Assembly (NCBI GenBank): GCA_937952305.1
Contig: CALFZO010000086.1
Span: 1 to 51,714 of the forward strand
Length of the DNA: 51,714 nucleotides
Reading direction: 5' to 3'
Origin: an uncultured Anaerolineales bacterium
GTDB taxonomy: Bacteria > Chloroflexota > Anaerolineae > Anaerolineales > UBA6663
Shown: positions 23,162-31,598 of the stretch, one piece after another
Layout of the letters: every line of letters begins with the position of its first letter
Position numbering within the stretch: the stretch's first letter is position 1
Notes under the pieces: model-generated
Database searches by the model: none
What the model was told of the DNA's origin: nothing
What the model saw: the letters and a program-made list of their open reading frames with translations, nothing else
Translations under genes and position numbers: made by a program

Positions 23162-25911
23162 TGCGCCTGGCCCGCGCGTTACTGGCGCTGGCCCTGCTCG
23201 GCGGCCTGTGGCCGGCGCCCACCCGCGCCGCCGGGCTGCCGGAGCCTGAGCCGCGGGTGACGGCCACCGCTGACGGGCTGCGCGTGGAGTGGCAGGCGCC
23301 CGACGCCCGCTGGTCGCTCGACGAGGCGGGTGCCCTGAGCGTGGCCGTGCCGGGGTTCACGCCGCAGCGCCAACCCGATGGCTCGACGTGGCCGGCGGCC
23401 GCGGTCCTGATCGCCCTGCCGGCCGAGGCCGTGCCCGAGATTGTGATTGAGTCACAGGCCGAGCACGCGGTCCCGCTGCCGGCCGGCGCCTGGACGCCGC
23501 CCGTTGCGTTCGAGACAGTCAGCGTCACGCCGCTCGGCATTGTGCGCGGCGCGCCCCTGGCGCGGCTGACTTTCTATCCGGTGCGGCCGGCCGGCGATCA
23601 TCTGCAGGTGACCACACAGGTCCGGGCGCGGGTGCGCTTTGGCGCCGCCCGTCTGGCCCAGCCGCTGGCGGCCGTGTCTGATCCGCTGCTGGCCTCGCTC
23701 CAGGCGCTCGTGGTCAACCCGGCCGACCTGGCGCCGGCGGCCCCGCCTCGGGAGGCGCCCGCCCAGGCATTGGGCGCAGCCGCGCCGCGGGCCGCCATCG
23801 AAGTCACGGCGACCGGGCTGACGGCGATCACGTACGAAGCGCTGGCGGCCAGCGGTTATCCCGTGGCTCAGGTGGATCCCGCGCGCCTGCAGTTGACGCG
23901 CGGCGGTGTTGAAAGCGCTTTGGAGTGGACGGGCGGCGCGCAGTTCGATCCCGGCGAGCGCCTGCTCTTTTTCGCCGAGCCGCGTTTCAGCCGGTACACG
24001 GCCGCCGACGTGTATTTCCTGAGCGAGGCCGCCACGCCCGGCCTGCGCATGTCGACGCGTTCGGCCAATCCCGGCAGTCTGCCGGCCGGCCGCGCCTGGG
24101 TCACGACGACCTACGAGGTCAACCAGCTTTACACGCCCGAGTGCTACTGCGGGCATCTGCCGGCCGGCCGCGACGGCGACCGCTGGGCCTGGGAAATCCT
24201 GCGGCGGCCCGACCCAGCCGCCGAGACCAAGACGATCACGTTCACGCTGCCCTCTCTGGACACAACCGTGCCCGCCACGCTGACGGTCTGGCTGATCGGT
24301 TACACCGCCTTGTTGATCCCCAACCCGGATCACCACGTCACGGTCAGCGCCAACGGCACCGCCGTCGGCGCGGTCGATTGGGACGGGCAGCAGGCCGTGA
24401 CCGGCACACTCACCATCCCGGCCGGTGTGCTGCACGCCGGCGACAATGCGCTCGGCCTGGCCTTGCCCGGCCTGCCCGGCGTCACGATCGAGGGTGCCTG
24501 GCTGGACGCCTTTGCGGTCCGCTTCGCGCGCGGCGCGAGCGCCGTCGGCACGACGGCCCTCTTTACCGGCGAGAGCGCGGCCAGCCAGTACAGCGTGGCG
24601 CTGGCCGAGACGAACGGTCTGCGCGCATACGACGTCACCGCCGGCGCGCAGCCGCAGCGCTTGACCGGCGTCGGCGTCAGCGGCGGCGCGGTGACGCTCG
24701 GCGACCCCGGCGCGGACCGGCCGCGCCGCTATGCGCTGGCGGCCGAGGCCGGCCTGCTGGCTCCGGCCAACGTGCGGCTGGCCGCCTCGCTGAGCGGGGC
24801 CGCCGGCGCCGACTATCTCGTCCTCGCGCCGGCCGCCTTCATCCCAGGCCTGGCCGATCTTGTGGCGCTGCGCCAGGGCCAGGGCCTGCAGGTCGTGACC
24901 GAGGATGTCCAGGCCGTCTACGACGCCTACGATGGCCGCCCGACACCGGACGCCATTCGCGCTTTCCTGGCGGACGCCTACGCCAGTTGGACGCCGCGGC
25001 CTGCCTACGTGCTCCTGGTCGGCGATGGCACCGCCGACCCGCGCCGCTACCGGCCGGACTCGACGGAGACCTACATTCCGCCGTATCTCGCGGACGTGGA
25101 CCCGTGGGCGGGCGAGACCGCGGCCGACAACCGCTACGTCACCGTGCACGGCGCCGACGCCCTGCCCGATATGCTCATCGGCCGGCTGCCTGTGAACTCG
25201 CCGGCCGAACTGCAGGCCGTGGTCGCCAAGCTCGTGGCGTATGCCACCGCGCCGAGGCCGGGCCGCTGGAACACGGACGTGCTCTTCATCTCAGACAACT
25301 CCCCGGACCAGGCCGGCGACTTCCCGTTGGACTCGCAGAACCTGGCCGCCGAGCATTTGGGTCCGCCGGCGCGGGCCAGCTTCATCACCGTCAGCACGCC
25401 GGTGGACGCCACGCAGGCGGCGGTGCAGGCGGCCTGGGCGCAGGGCGCCGGGCTCATGGTCTTCAACGGCCACAGCTCGATCCACCAGTGGGCGGAGGAG
25501 CGCGCCTTTCATCTGGACGACGTGGCCGGGTTGACCAACACCAGCCGGCTGCCGGTGGTGTTAGAGCTCACCTGCTTCACCGGCGCCTTCCAGACGCCGG
25601 GTCTGCCGGTGCTGGACGAGGCCCTGGTGCGCCAACCCAATGGCGGCGCCGTGGCCGTCTGGGGCCCCACCGGTCTGGGCGTGGCCACCGGCCACCTCTC
25701 GCTGGCGGGCGGCTTCCTGGACGCCGTCTATGCCGCCGGCCCCGCCGGCCTGGGCGAGGCCATCCTGGCCGGCAAGTTAACGCTGGCGGCCGAGCAGCCG
25801 GTAGCCGCCGATCTGCTGGATACGTTTACGCTGCTCGGCGACCCGGCGACGCGCCTGGTCCTGACTGAGCGTTTGGGTTCCGAGGTCTTCCTGCCCGCCA
25901 TCCGGCGCTGA
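23161..25911 (+). CDS. Peptidase C25 (gingipain-like) secreted protease with FLPAIRR tail
   Basis: A 916-aa exported protein with a short signal peptide (LARALLALALLGGLWPAPTRA). The N-terminal half is a propeptide/beta-sandwich-like region. The C25 caspase-like domain spans about residues 545-890: it opens YLVLAPAAFIPGLADLVALR and has catalytic His771 in FNGHSS and Cys805 in ELTCFTG, in the order seen in gingipains. It ends GSEVFLPAIRR. C25 enzymes are cysteine endopeptidases; in Bacteroidota they are secreted by type IX secretion, of which nothing is visible here. It starts one base inside the previous gene's stop (TAATG), so translation is coupled. It may process the neighbouring surface proteins or feed on protein. 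Confidence 0.88.
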   Translation: MRLARALLALALLGGLWPAPTRAAGLPEPEPRVTATADGLRVEWQAPDARWSLDEAGALSVAVPGFTPQRQPDGSTWPAAAVLIALPAEAVPEIVIESQAEHAVPLPAGAWTPPVAFETVSVTPLGIVRGAPLARLTFYPVRPAGDHLQVTTQVRARVRFGAARLAQPLAAVSDPLLASLQALVVNPADLAPAAPPREAPAQALGAAAPRAAIEVTATGLTAITYEALAASGYPVAQVDPARLQLTRGGVESALEWTGGAQFDPGERLLFFAEPRFSRYTAADVYFLSEAATPGLRMSTRSANPGSLPAGRAWVTTTYEVNQLYTPECYCGHLPAGRDGDRWAWEILRRPDPAAETKTITFTLPSLDTTVPATLTVWLIGYTALLIPNPDHHVTVSANGTAVGAVDWDGQQAVTGTLTIPAGVLHAGDNALGLALPGLPGVTIEGAWLDAFAVRFARGASAVGTTALFTGESAASQYSVALAETNGLRAYDVTAGAQPQRLTGVGVSGGAVTLGDPGADRPRRYALAAEAGLLAPANVRLAASLSGAAGADYLVLAPAAFIPGLADLVALRQGQGLQVVTEDVQAVYDAYDGRPTPDAIRAFLADAYASWTPRPAYVLLVGDGTADPRRYRPDSTETYIPPYLADVDPWAGETAADNRYVTVHGADALPDMLIGRLPVNSPAELQAVVAKLVAYATAPRPGRWNTDVLFISDNSPDQAGDFPLDSQNLAAEHLGPPARASFITVSTPVDATQAAVQAAWAQGAGLMVFNGHSSIHQWAEERAFHLDDVAGLTNTSRLPVVLELTCFTGAFQTPGLPVLDEALVRQPNGGAVAVWGPTGLGVATGHLSLAGGFLDAVYAAGPAGLGEAILAGKLTLAAEQPVAADLLDTFTLLGDPATRLVLTERLGSEVFLPAIRR

Positions 25912-26020
25912 AGACCTTGTGACTGACCGGGCCGAGGCGCGCCGGCTGACAGGCCGCCGTCCATCGGTCACCCCCGTCTGCTTCAAATCAGCGGGCGGGG
26001 CACTCGTGAAGGAGGCTCTT

Positions 26021-26803
26021 ATGCGTCGTTACCCTCTGGCCGGCTGGCTGGCCCTGACCGTGGCCGTGATCGGGCTGCTCCTGGCGCGGCCGGCCGCCGT
26101 CCTGGCCGGCTTCACGCCGACACCCACCGACACCGTGCCGGCCACGGCAACGCCGACGGCCACCGCCACTGGCGTTGGCCCGACCCCCACCAACACCAGC
26201 ACCCCCACCAGCACCGGCGTGGCGCCCATCGACACGCCCACGCCGCCCGCGATCACGGTCACCGATGTGCCGCCGCCCAATGACACGGGCACCGGTTTCG
26301 GCAACCCGTTCATCAGCAAATCGGCCAATGTCCAGGTGGCTCAGGTGGGCGATCCCGTGGACTTCACGCTGACCGTCACCAACCGCGGCGATGTCAGCGT
26401 GCTCAACGTGGTCGTGGTGGACCGCCTGCCGGCCGAGCTCAACTACCGCGGCGCGACGCCGGGCCAGGGCACGGCATCCTTTGACACCGCCACCAACACC
26501 CTGACGATCAACATTGGCACGCTTGGCCCAGCCCAGACCGTGACGATCGCCGTCCGGACGCGCGTGAACCAGCGCGCCCAGGCCCCGTTCCAGATCGTGA
26601 ACTCGGCTGAGGTCTTCTCCGACGGCGGCTCCAGCAGCACCAGCACCGCCAGCACCACGATCCAGACGATCCCGAGCGCGCTGCCTTCGGCCGGCGTCTC
26701 GCCTGAGACCAGCCTGTGGCTGACGACGCTGGCGGCCGCGCTGGCCGCGCTCAGCCCGCTGGCCGTCTGGGGCTTGCTGCGCCGCACCCCGCACAAGGGA
26801 TGA
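26021..26803 (+). CDS. DUF11-repeat surface protein with LPSAG sorting signal
   Basis: A 260-aa protein with a signal peptide (residues 1-30), a Thr/Pro-rich linker (about 31-80, PTPTDTVPATATPTATAT) and one DUF11/conserved-repeat domain (ISKSANVQVAQVGDPVDFTL ... LNVVVVDRLPAEL). At the C-terminus LPSAG (residues 221-225) is followed by a hydrophobic helix and the basic tail RRTPHKG, the tripartite layout of a sortase substrate, although position 4 is Ala rather than Thr. The sortase gene overlaps its stop codon by 4 nt, so the pair is probably dedicated. The start at 26021 is chosen because GAAGGAGG lies 5-12 nt upstream and the signal peptide begins there. Confidence 0.87.
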   Translation: MRRYPLAGWLALTVAVIGLLLARPAAVLAGFTPTPTDTVPATATPTATATGVGPTPTNTSTPTSTGVAPIDTPTPPAITVTDVPPPNDTGTGFGNPFISKSANVQVAQVGDPVDFTLTVTNRGDVSVLNVVVVDRLPAELNYRGATPGQGTASFDTATNTLTINIGTLGPAQTVTIAVRTRVNQRAQAPFQIVNSAEVFSDGGSSSTSTASTTIQTIPSALPSAGVSPETSLWLTTLAAALAALSPLAVWGLLRRTPHKG

Positions 26804-27621
26804 TCGACTGGGTCGTCGTCCTGGCCGCCTTCTGCGTCGGCGTGGCGCTGACGGCGGGCCTGGCCGCTCGTGAGGAAGCGCGCGGGGCGGGGGACCGCCA
26901 CCCCACCACGCGCCTGTTCCTGTGGATCGTGCCCGGCCTGGCGCTGGCCCTGGCCGGCGCCCTGCTGGCCACTAAGCTGTGGACGGTGGACCGCGCCGTC
27001 AATGCGCGCACGGGCGTTGAGCCGGCGCCGCCGACTGTAACCGCGCCAGCGCGGCCGCTGAAGACGTTCGCGACGACGCCGGCGACCGCGACCAGCCCGG
27101 CGCCCACCCGCTTGCCGCCGCGCGCCACGGCCGTGCCCCCGCCGGTCGAGCCGCCGCGGCTTATCATCCCGTCCTTGGGTGTGAACGAGCCGATCCAGCC
27201 CGTCCTCATCCGCAACGGGCGCTGGGATCTGCGCGACCTCGGGCTGGGCGTCGGCTGGCTTGAGACCACCGGCGCCTTCCCCGGCGATGATCTGGCCATG
27301 GTGCTGGTGGCGCATCTGACCACCACGGCCGCCGACCACGGCCCGTTCGCCAATCTGCAGAAGATCAAATCCGGCGCCGACATCCTCTACCGGGCGGACG
27401 GGACGGAGTACTGGTACACCGTCAGCGAGAAGGGCCGCGTCCAGCCGGACCGCGTGAGCAAGCTCTATGTGCCTGATGGGCGCAGCCTGCTGCTGGTGAC
27501 CTGCACCGATTGGGACTTCGATCGGTTACTGTACGCCAACCGTTTGATGGTGCGCGCCGTGCTGGTGGAAGAGCGCCCCATCGACGACGAGTGGCCGCCG
27601 AACGTCGACGGCCGGCGCTGA
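26800..27621 (+). CDS. Sortase
   Basis: A 273-aa membrane-anchored sortase: two N-terminal hydrophobic segments, a Pro/Thr-rich linker, then the sortase barrel from about residue 120 (RLIIPSLGVNEPIQPV). The catalytic residues are His172 (VLVAHLTT), Cys235 (LLVTCTDWD) and an Arg at 248 or 252 (NRLMVR). The enzyme cleaves a sorting motif and joins the protein to the envelope or to another protein. The substrate is most likely the overlapping DUF11 protein with LPSAG. I cannot assign the class with confidence; class D/E/F-like seems possible. It overlaps the upstream gene by ATGA. Confidence 0.9.
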   Translation: MIDWVVVLAAFCVGVALTAGLAAREEARGAGDRHPTTRLFLWIVPGLALALAGALLATKLWTVDRAVNARTGVEPAPPTVTAPARPLKTFATTPATATSPAPTRLPPRATAVPPPVEPPRLIIPSLGVNEPIQPVLIRNGRWDLRDLGLGVGWLETTGAFPGDDLAMVLVAHLTTTAADHGPFANLQKIKSGADILYRADGTEYWYTVSEKGRVQPDRVSKLYVPDGRSLLLVTCTDWDFDRLLYANRLMVRAVLVEERPIDDEWPPNVDGRR

Positions 27622-27683
27622 ACGCGCGGAGGCCGGCCTCCCCAGAACCTCAACCGCCTGAACCGCTTCGCCCGAGTGCCGCC

Positions 27684-28547
27684 ATGCAGATTGGTGTCGT
27701 CTTTCCGCAGATCGAATTTGGCAACGACCCGGCCGCCCTCCGGGACTACGCTCAGACCGCTGAGGCCCTGGGCTTCAGCCACATCCTGGCTTATGATCAC
27801 GTCCTCGGCGCCAACCCGGACCGGCCGGGCGGCTGGAGCGGCCCGTATACGCACCGGAATCCGTTTCACGAGGTCTTCGTCCTGTTCGGGTTCATGGCCG
27901 CCGTCACGCGCCGGATCGGCTTGTGCACCGGCGTGCTGATCCTGCCGCAGCGCCAGACGGCCCTGGTGGCCAAGCAGGCGGCGGAGGTCGACGTCCTCAG
28001 CGGCGGCCGGCTGCGCCTGGGCGTCGGCCTGGGCTGGAACGCAGTGGAGTATGCGGCCCTGAATGAGGACTTTCATACGCGCGGCCGGCGGTTGGAGGAA
28101 CAGGTGGAATTCCTGCGCGCGCTGTGGACGCAGCCGCTGGTCACGCGCCACGGCCGCTGGCACACGCTCCCGGACGCCGGCCTCAACCCCCTGCCGGTCC
28201 AGCAGCCGATCCCGCTCTGGATGGGCGGCCAGCATGACAACGTCCTGCGCCGCGCCGCGCGCCTGGCCGACGGCTGGCTGCCGAACTTCCGCAACCTGGC
28301 CGAGGCCGGCCCGACCCTGGAGACGCTCGACCGCTACCTGGCGGAGGCCGGCCGGGCGCGCCCGGCTTTCGGCGTGGAGGCCCGCCTGCCTTACGAGCCG
28401 GCCGCCTGGGACGGCCTGCTGCGCCAGTGGACGGCCCTCGGCGCCACCCACCTCTCGCTGAACACCATGGGCAAAGGCCTGCGCACGCCGGCCGAGCACC
28501 TGCACGCCCTGCGGACTTTCGCCCAGGCCGTCTTCGGCCAGGCGTGA
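27684..28547 (+). CDS. LLM class (F420-dependent type) oxidoreductase
   Basis: A 287-aa TIM-barrel protein of the luciferase-like monooxygenase family. Typical features are MQIGVVFPQIEFGNDPAALR, SHILAYDHVLG, GLCTGVLILPQRQTALVAKQAAEVDVLSGGRLRLGVGLG (given here in pieces: GVLILPQRQ at about 79 and GGRLRLGVGLGWN at about 108) and PIPLWMGG. Close relatives of this subtype use coenzyme F420, but FMN cannot be ruled out. It begins 62 nt after the sortase gene and ends 46 nt before the dimethylglycine-dehydrogenase-like gene. The substrate is unknown. The open frame to 27510 is ignored because homology begins at this ATG. Confidence 0.85.
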   Translation: MQIGVVFPQIEFGNDPAALRDYAQTAEALGFSHILAYDHVLGANPDRPGGWSGPYTHRNPFHEVFVLFGFMAAVTRRIGLCTGVLILPQRQTALVAKQAAEVDVLSGGRLRLGVGLGWNAVEYAALNEDFHTRGRRLEEQVEFLRALWTQPLVTRHGRWHTLPDAGLNPLPVQQPIPLWMGGQHDNVLRRAARLADGWLPNFRNLAEAGPTLETLDRYLAEAGRARPAFGVEARLPYEPAAWDGLLRQWTALGATHLSLNTMGKGLRTPAEHLHALRTFAQAVFGQA

Positions 28548-28593
28548 GCGGCCGTCATCCCATCCGCTTCACCACTCCTGTGAGGGACCTGCT

Positions 28594-31047
28594 ATGAAGA
28601 CCCAGGCGCGCGTCGTCATCATTGGCGGAGGCATCGTCGGCGTCAGCACTGCTTATCACCTGGCCCAGCAAGGCTGGACGGACGTGGTCGTGCTGGATAT
28701 GGGGCCGCTCTTCCGCAACCTCGGGTCCACGTCGCACGCGCCCGGCCTGATGTTTCAGCACAACAATTCCCGGGCCATCTGCCAGTTGGCCCAATGGAGC
28801 GTCGAGACCTACCGGGCGGCCGAGGCCGCGGCCGGCATCGGCCAGACCGTGTTCCAGGTGGGCAGCCTGGAGATCGCCCACACCGCCGCGCGCTGGCAGG
28901 AGCTCAAGCGCAAGCTCGGCAACGCCCGCGCCTGGGGCCTGGGCGCTGAGTTGGTCGGCCCGGAGGAAGTCCGGCGCCTGGTGCCGATCATGAAGACCGA
29001 CGACCTGTACGGCGCCTTCTACGTCCCCACCGACTGCGATGTGCGCGGCGTCAAGGTGGTGGAGTCGCTCGCCAAGCTGGCCGCGGCCGCCGGCGTGCAG
29101 TTCGAGGCCAACACGCCCGTGACCGGGATCGAGGTCAGAGACGGCCGCGCCGTCGCAGTGCAGACGCCGCGCGGGCGCCTCGCGGCCGAGACCATCGTGG
29201 CGGCGGCCGGCCTGTGGGGGCCGCTGATCGGCCAGATGGTGGGCCTCACCCTGCCGATGACGCCGTGCCAGCACCTGTACGTGAAGACCGGGCCGCTGGC
29301 CGAATTGGCCGGGGAGACCGAGGAGGTCCGCCACCCCATCATCCGCGACCAGGACCGCGACATGTATTACCGCCAGCACGGCCAGGGCTACGGCTTCGGC
29401 TCGTACGCGCATGACCCGCTGATCGTGTTCGCGGATCAGTTGCGCGCGGACGACCACCCCGCGCTCTATCCGGCGCTGGAGGACCACCTGGCTCACTCCT
29501 GGGGCCACGCCGTGGAGCGCTTCCCGGCCCTGGAACGGGTGCCCATCACCGAGCATTTCAACGGCTGCTTTTCCTTCACCCCGGACGGCAACACCTTCTT
29601 CGGCGAGCCGGCCGGCGTGCGCAACTTCATCCTGGCCGAGGCGGTCTGGGTGACGCACGCCGGCGGGACGGCGCGCGCCGTCGCCAACTTGATCGTCAAC
29701 GGCGACCCCGGCCTGGACCTGCGCGAGCTGGACGTCAATCGGCTGGCGCCGCATGCCGGCAGCCGCGCCTATCTCAAAGCCCGCGCCGAACGCCAGTACA
29801 TCGAGGTCTACGACATCCTGCACCCGCTCCAGCCCATGGAGGACCCGCGCCCGCTGCGCGTGGCCCCGTACTACCCGCGCCTCAAGGAGCTGGGCGCTTA
29901 CTTCACCGAGAGCGCCGGCTGGGAGCGGCCGGTCTGGTTCAACGCGAACGAAAAGCTGCTGCACGCCAGCGCCATCGATTGGCCGGTGCGCGCCGGCTGG
30001 GCGGCCCGCTTCTGGTCGCCGGTCATCGGCGCCGAGCACCTGGCCGTGCGCGAGCGCGTCGGCCTGTTCGACCTGAGCAACTTCTACAAAATCGAGGTCG
30101 CCGGCCCGGGCGCGCTGGCGTTCCTGCAGCTCATGACGGCCAACCAGATGGACCAGCCGGTCGGCCGGTGCACGTACACGGCCCTGCTCACGCCGAACGG
30201 CGGCATTAAGTGCGACCTGACCGTGACGCGCCTGGCGTCCGACCGCTTCTGGGTGGTGACCGGCGGGGGCACCGGCCCGATGGACCTGGCCTGGCTGCAG
30301 ACCCACGCCCCCACCGACGGCTCGGTGCACCTCCACAACATCTCGTCGGCGTGGACCACGATCGGCGTCTGGGGGCCGCGCGCCCGCGACCTGGTGCAGT
30401 CGGTCAGCGCCGACGACTGGTCCAGCGCCGCCTTTCCCTATCTGACCGCGCGCGAGGCCTATATCGGCCATGTGCCGGTGACGGCGCTGCGCATCTCTTA
30501 CGCCGGTGAGCTGGGCTGGGAGGTGTATACGCCGAGCGAGTATGGCCTGGCGCTGTGGGACACCTTGTGGGCGGCCGGCCAGCCCTTGGGCGTGGTGGCG
30601 GCCGGCGGCGGCGCCTTCGATTCGCTGCGGCTGGAGAAGGGCTATCGGCTGTGGGGCGCGGACATCCACACGGATTACAACCCGTACGAGGCCGGTCTGG
30701 GCTTCGCGGTGCGGCTCAACAAAGGCGATTTCATCGGGCGGGCGGCGCTGCAGGCGATCAAGGCGGCCGGGATCCAGCGCAAGCTGTGCTGCCTGATCTT
30801 CGACGACCCGAAGGCCGCGTTTTTGGGCAAGGAGCCGGTCTTCGCGCCGGGCACCGAGACCGTCCTGGGTTACCTCACCAGCGCCAACTACGGCTACTCG
30901 GTGCGCCAGAGCCTGGGCTACGCCTATCTGCCGCTGGCCCACGCCGCCCCGGGCACGCCCGTGGACGGATACTTTCTCGGTGACCGGTTCTCGGCGCGGG
31001 TGAGCCCGGAACCGTTATTCGACCTGGCCAACACGCGGCTCAAGTAG
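28594..31047 (+). CDS. FAD-dependent dimethylglycine/sarcosine dehydrogenase-like protein with GcvT domain
   Basis: An 817-aa two-module enzyme. Residues 1-380 form a DAO-type FAD domain (VVIIGGGIVGVSTAYHLAQ). His48 in GSTSHAPGLMF corresponds to the covalent-FAD His of dimethylglycine dehydrogenase, where the family has GSTWHAAGL. A linker follows, and residues 440-817 are a GcvT/folate-binding module (LFDLSNFYKIEVAGPGA, ISYAGELGWEVYTPSEYG, SLRLEKGYRLWG, GYSVRQSLGYAYL). Such enzymes oxidise an N-methyl group and pass the formaldehyde to tetrahydrofolate. It completes the dimethylglycine step of betaine degradation. GAGGG lies upstream of the ATG. It stands about 8.6 kb from the sarcosine oxidase gene, separated by the surface cassette. 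Confidence 0.88.
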   Translation: MKTQARVVIIGGGIVGVSTAYHLAQQGWTDVVVLDMGPLFRNLGSTSHAPGLMFQHNNSRAICQLAQWSVETYRAAEAAAGIGQTVFQVGSLEIAHTAARWQELKRKLGNARAWGLGAELVGPEEVRRLVPIMKTDDLYGAFYVPTDCDVRGVKVVESLAKLAAAAGVQFEANTPVTGIEVRDGRAVAVQTPRGRLAAETIVAAAGLWGPLIGQMVGLTLPMTPCQHLYVKTGPLAELAGETEEVRHPIIRDQDRDMYYRQHGQGYGFGSYAHDPLIVFADQLRADDHPALYPALEDHLAHSWGHAVERFPALERVPITEHFNGCFSFTPDGNTFFGEPAGVRNFILAEAVWVTHAGGTARAVANLIVNGDPGLDLRELDVNRLAPHAGSRAYLKARAERQYIEVYDILHPLQPMEDPRPLRVAPYYPRLKELGAYFTESAGWERPVWFNANEKLLHASAIDWPVRAGWAARFWSPVIGAEHLAVRERVGLFDLSNFYKIEVAGPGALAFLQLMTANQMDQPVGRCTYTALLTPNGGIKCDLTVTRLASDRFWVVTGGGTGPMDLAWLQTHAPTDGSVHLHNISSAWTTIGVWGPRARDLVQSVSADDWSSAAFPYLTAREAYIGHVPVTALRISYAGELGWEVYTPSEYGLALWDTLWAAGQPLGVVAAGGGAFDSLRLEKGYRLWGADIHTDYNPYEAGLGFAVRLNKGDFIGRAALQAIKAAGIQRKLCCLIFDDPKAAFLGKEPVFAPGTETVLGYLTSANYGYSVRQSLGYAYLPLAHAAPGTPVDGYFLGDRFSARVSPEPLFDLANTRLK

Positions 31048-31080
31048 CGCGGGCCGCATTCAACAAGGAGGAGTATCGGC

Positions 31081-31491
31081 ATGTCACGCACAGTCTGGTT
31101 GGTCGTGGGCGGGCTCGTCTTGGTTTTTCTGGCCTGGACCTCGTTCATGGGCTTCGTCAACACGCGCACGACGCGGGTGGAGATAAGCGTCGCGGGCACC
31201 GTGGACGAGGTCGTCATCTACAAGGCCACGCGCGCCGGGACGCCGGTGGCCACCGTGACCACCAACGGCCAGGACAGCACGCAGACCGTGGAGCTGCGCA
31301 ACGCCGAGGCGTACTCGTTCCTGACGCAGAGCCCGCCGGCGCAGTATTACTTTGTGTCACGGCTGGGGACGGAGACGTATCAGAGCGACGTCATCTGCTG
31401 CGAGACCGGGTTCACGCTGACCCAGCCCCTCATCGACCTGCGCATCAGCGGTCTGAAGGATTGGGCGCAGACGCCGGCGCTGCTGCCGTAG
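31081..31491 (+). CDS. Small membrane-anchored protein, unknown function
   Basis: A 136-aa protein with one N-terminal hydrophobic helix (VWLVVGGLVLVFLAWTSFMG, residues 4-23) and a probably extracytoplasmic beta-rich domain containing an adjacent Cys pair (SDVICCETG). I recognise no family. AAGGAGGAG lies 6 nt upstream of the ATG. It begins 33 nt after the dimethylglycine-dehydrogenase-like gene and is followed by a strong terminator, so it is the last gene of that transcript. It could be an accessory protein of the demethylation pathway or unrelated. Confidence 0.7.
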   Translation: MSRTVWLVVGGLVLVFLAWTSFMGFVNTRTTRVEISVAGTVDEVVIYKATRAGTPVATVTTNGQDSTQTVELRNAEAYSFLTQSPPAQYYFVSRLGTETYQSDVICCETGFTLTQPLIDLRISGLKDWAQTPALLP

Positions 31492-31520
31492 CCTGGCGCG
31501 CCGACCCTGCCGGCGAGAAC

Positions 31521-31557
31521 AAGACGCCGAGCCCGGAAGTACGAGGCTCGGCGTCTT
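31521..31557 (+). terminator. Rho-independent terminator
   Basis: A perfect 13-bp stem, AAGACGCCGAGCC (31521-31533) / GGCTCGGCGTCTT (31545-31557), with an 11-nt loop, then TGTTGCTTG. It lies between convergent genes (31491 and 31599) and its A-rich 5' side could serve the opposite strand as well. Confidence 0.85.
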
Positions 31558-31598
31558 GTTGCTTGCCGACCTGGCGCCCAAGGTCCAGAGCCCGCGGC

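Noticed and set aside
27628..27641. Perfect 14-bp palindrome GGAGGCCGGCCTCC between the sortase and LLM genes
   Set aside because: It has no loop and no U-tract, and such short GC palindromes are expected by chance in this background.
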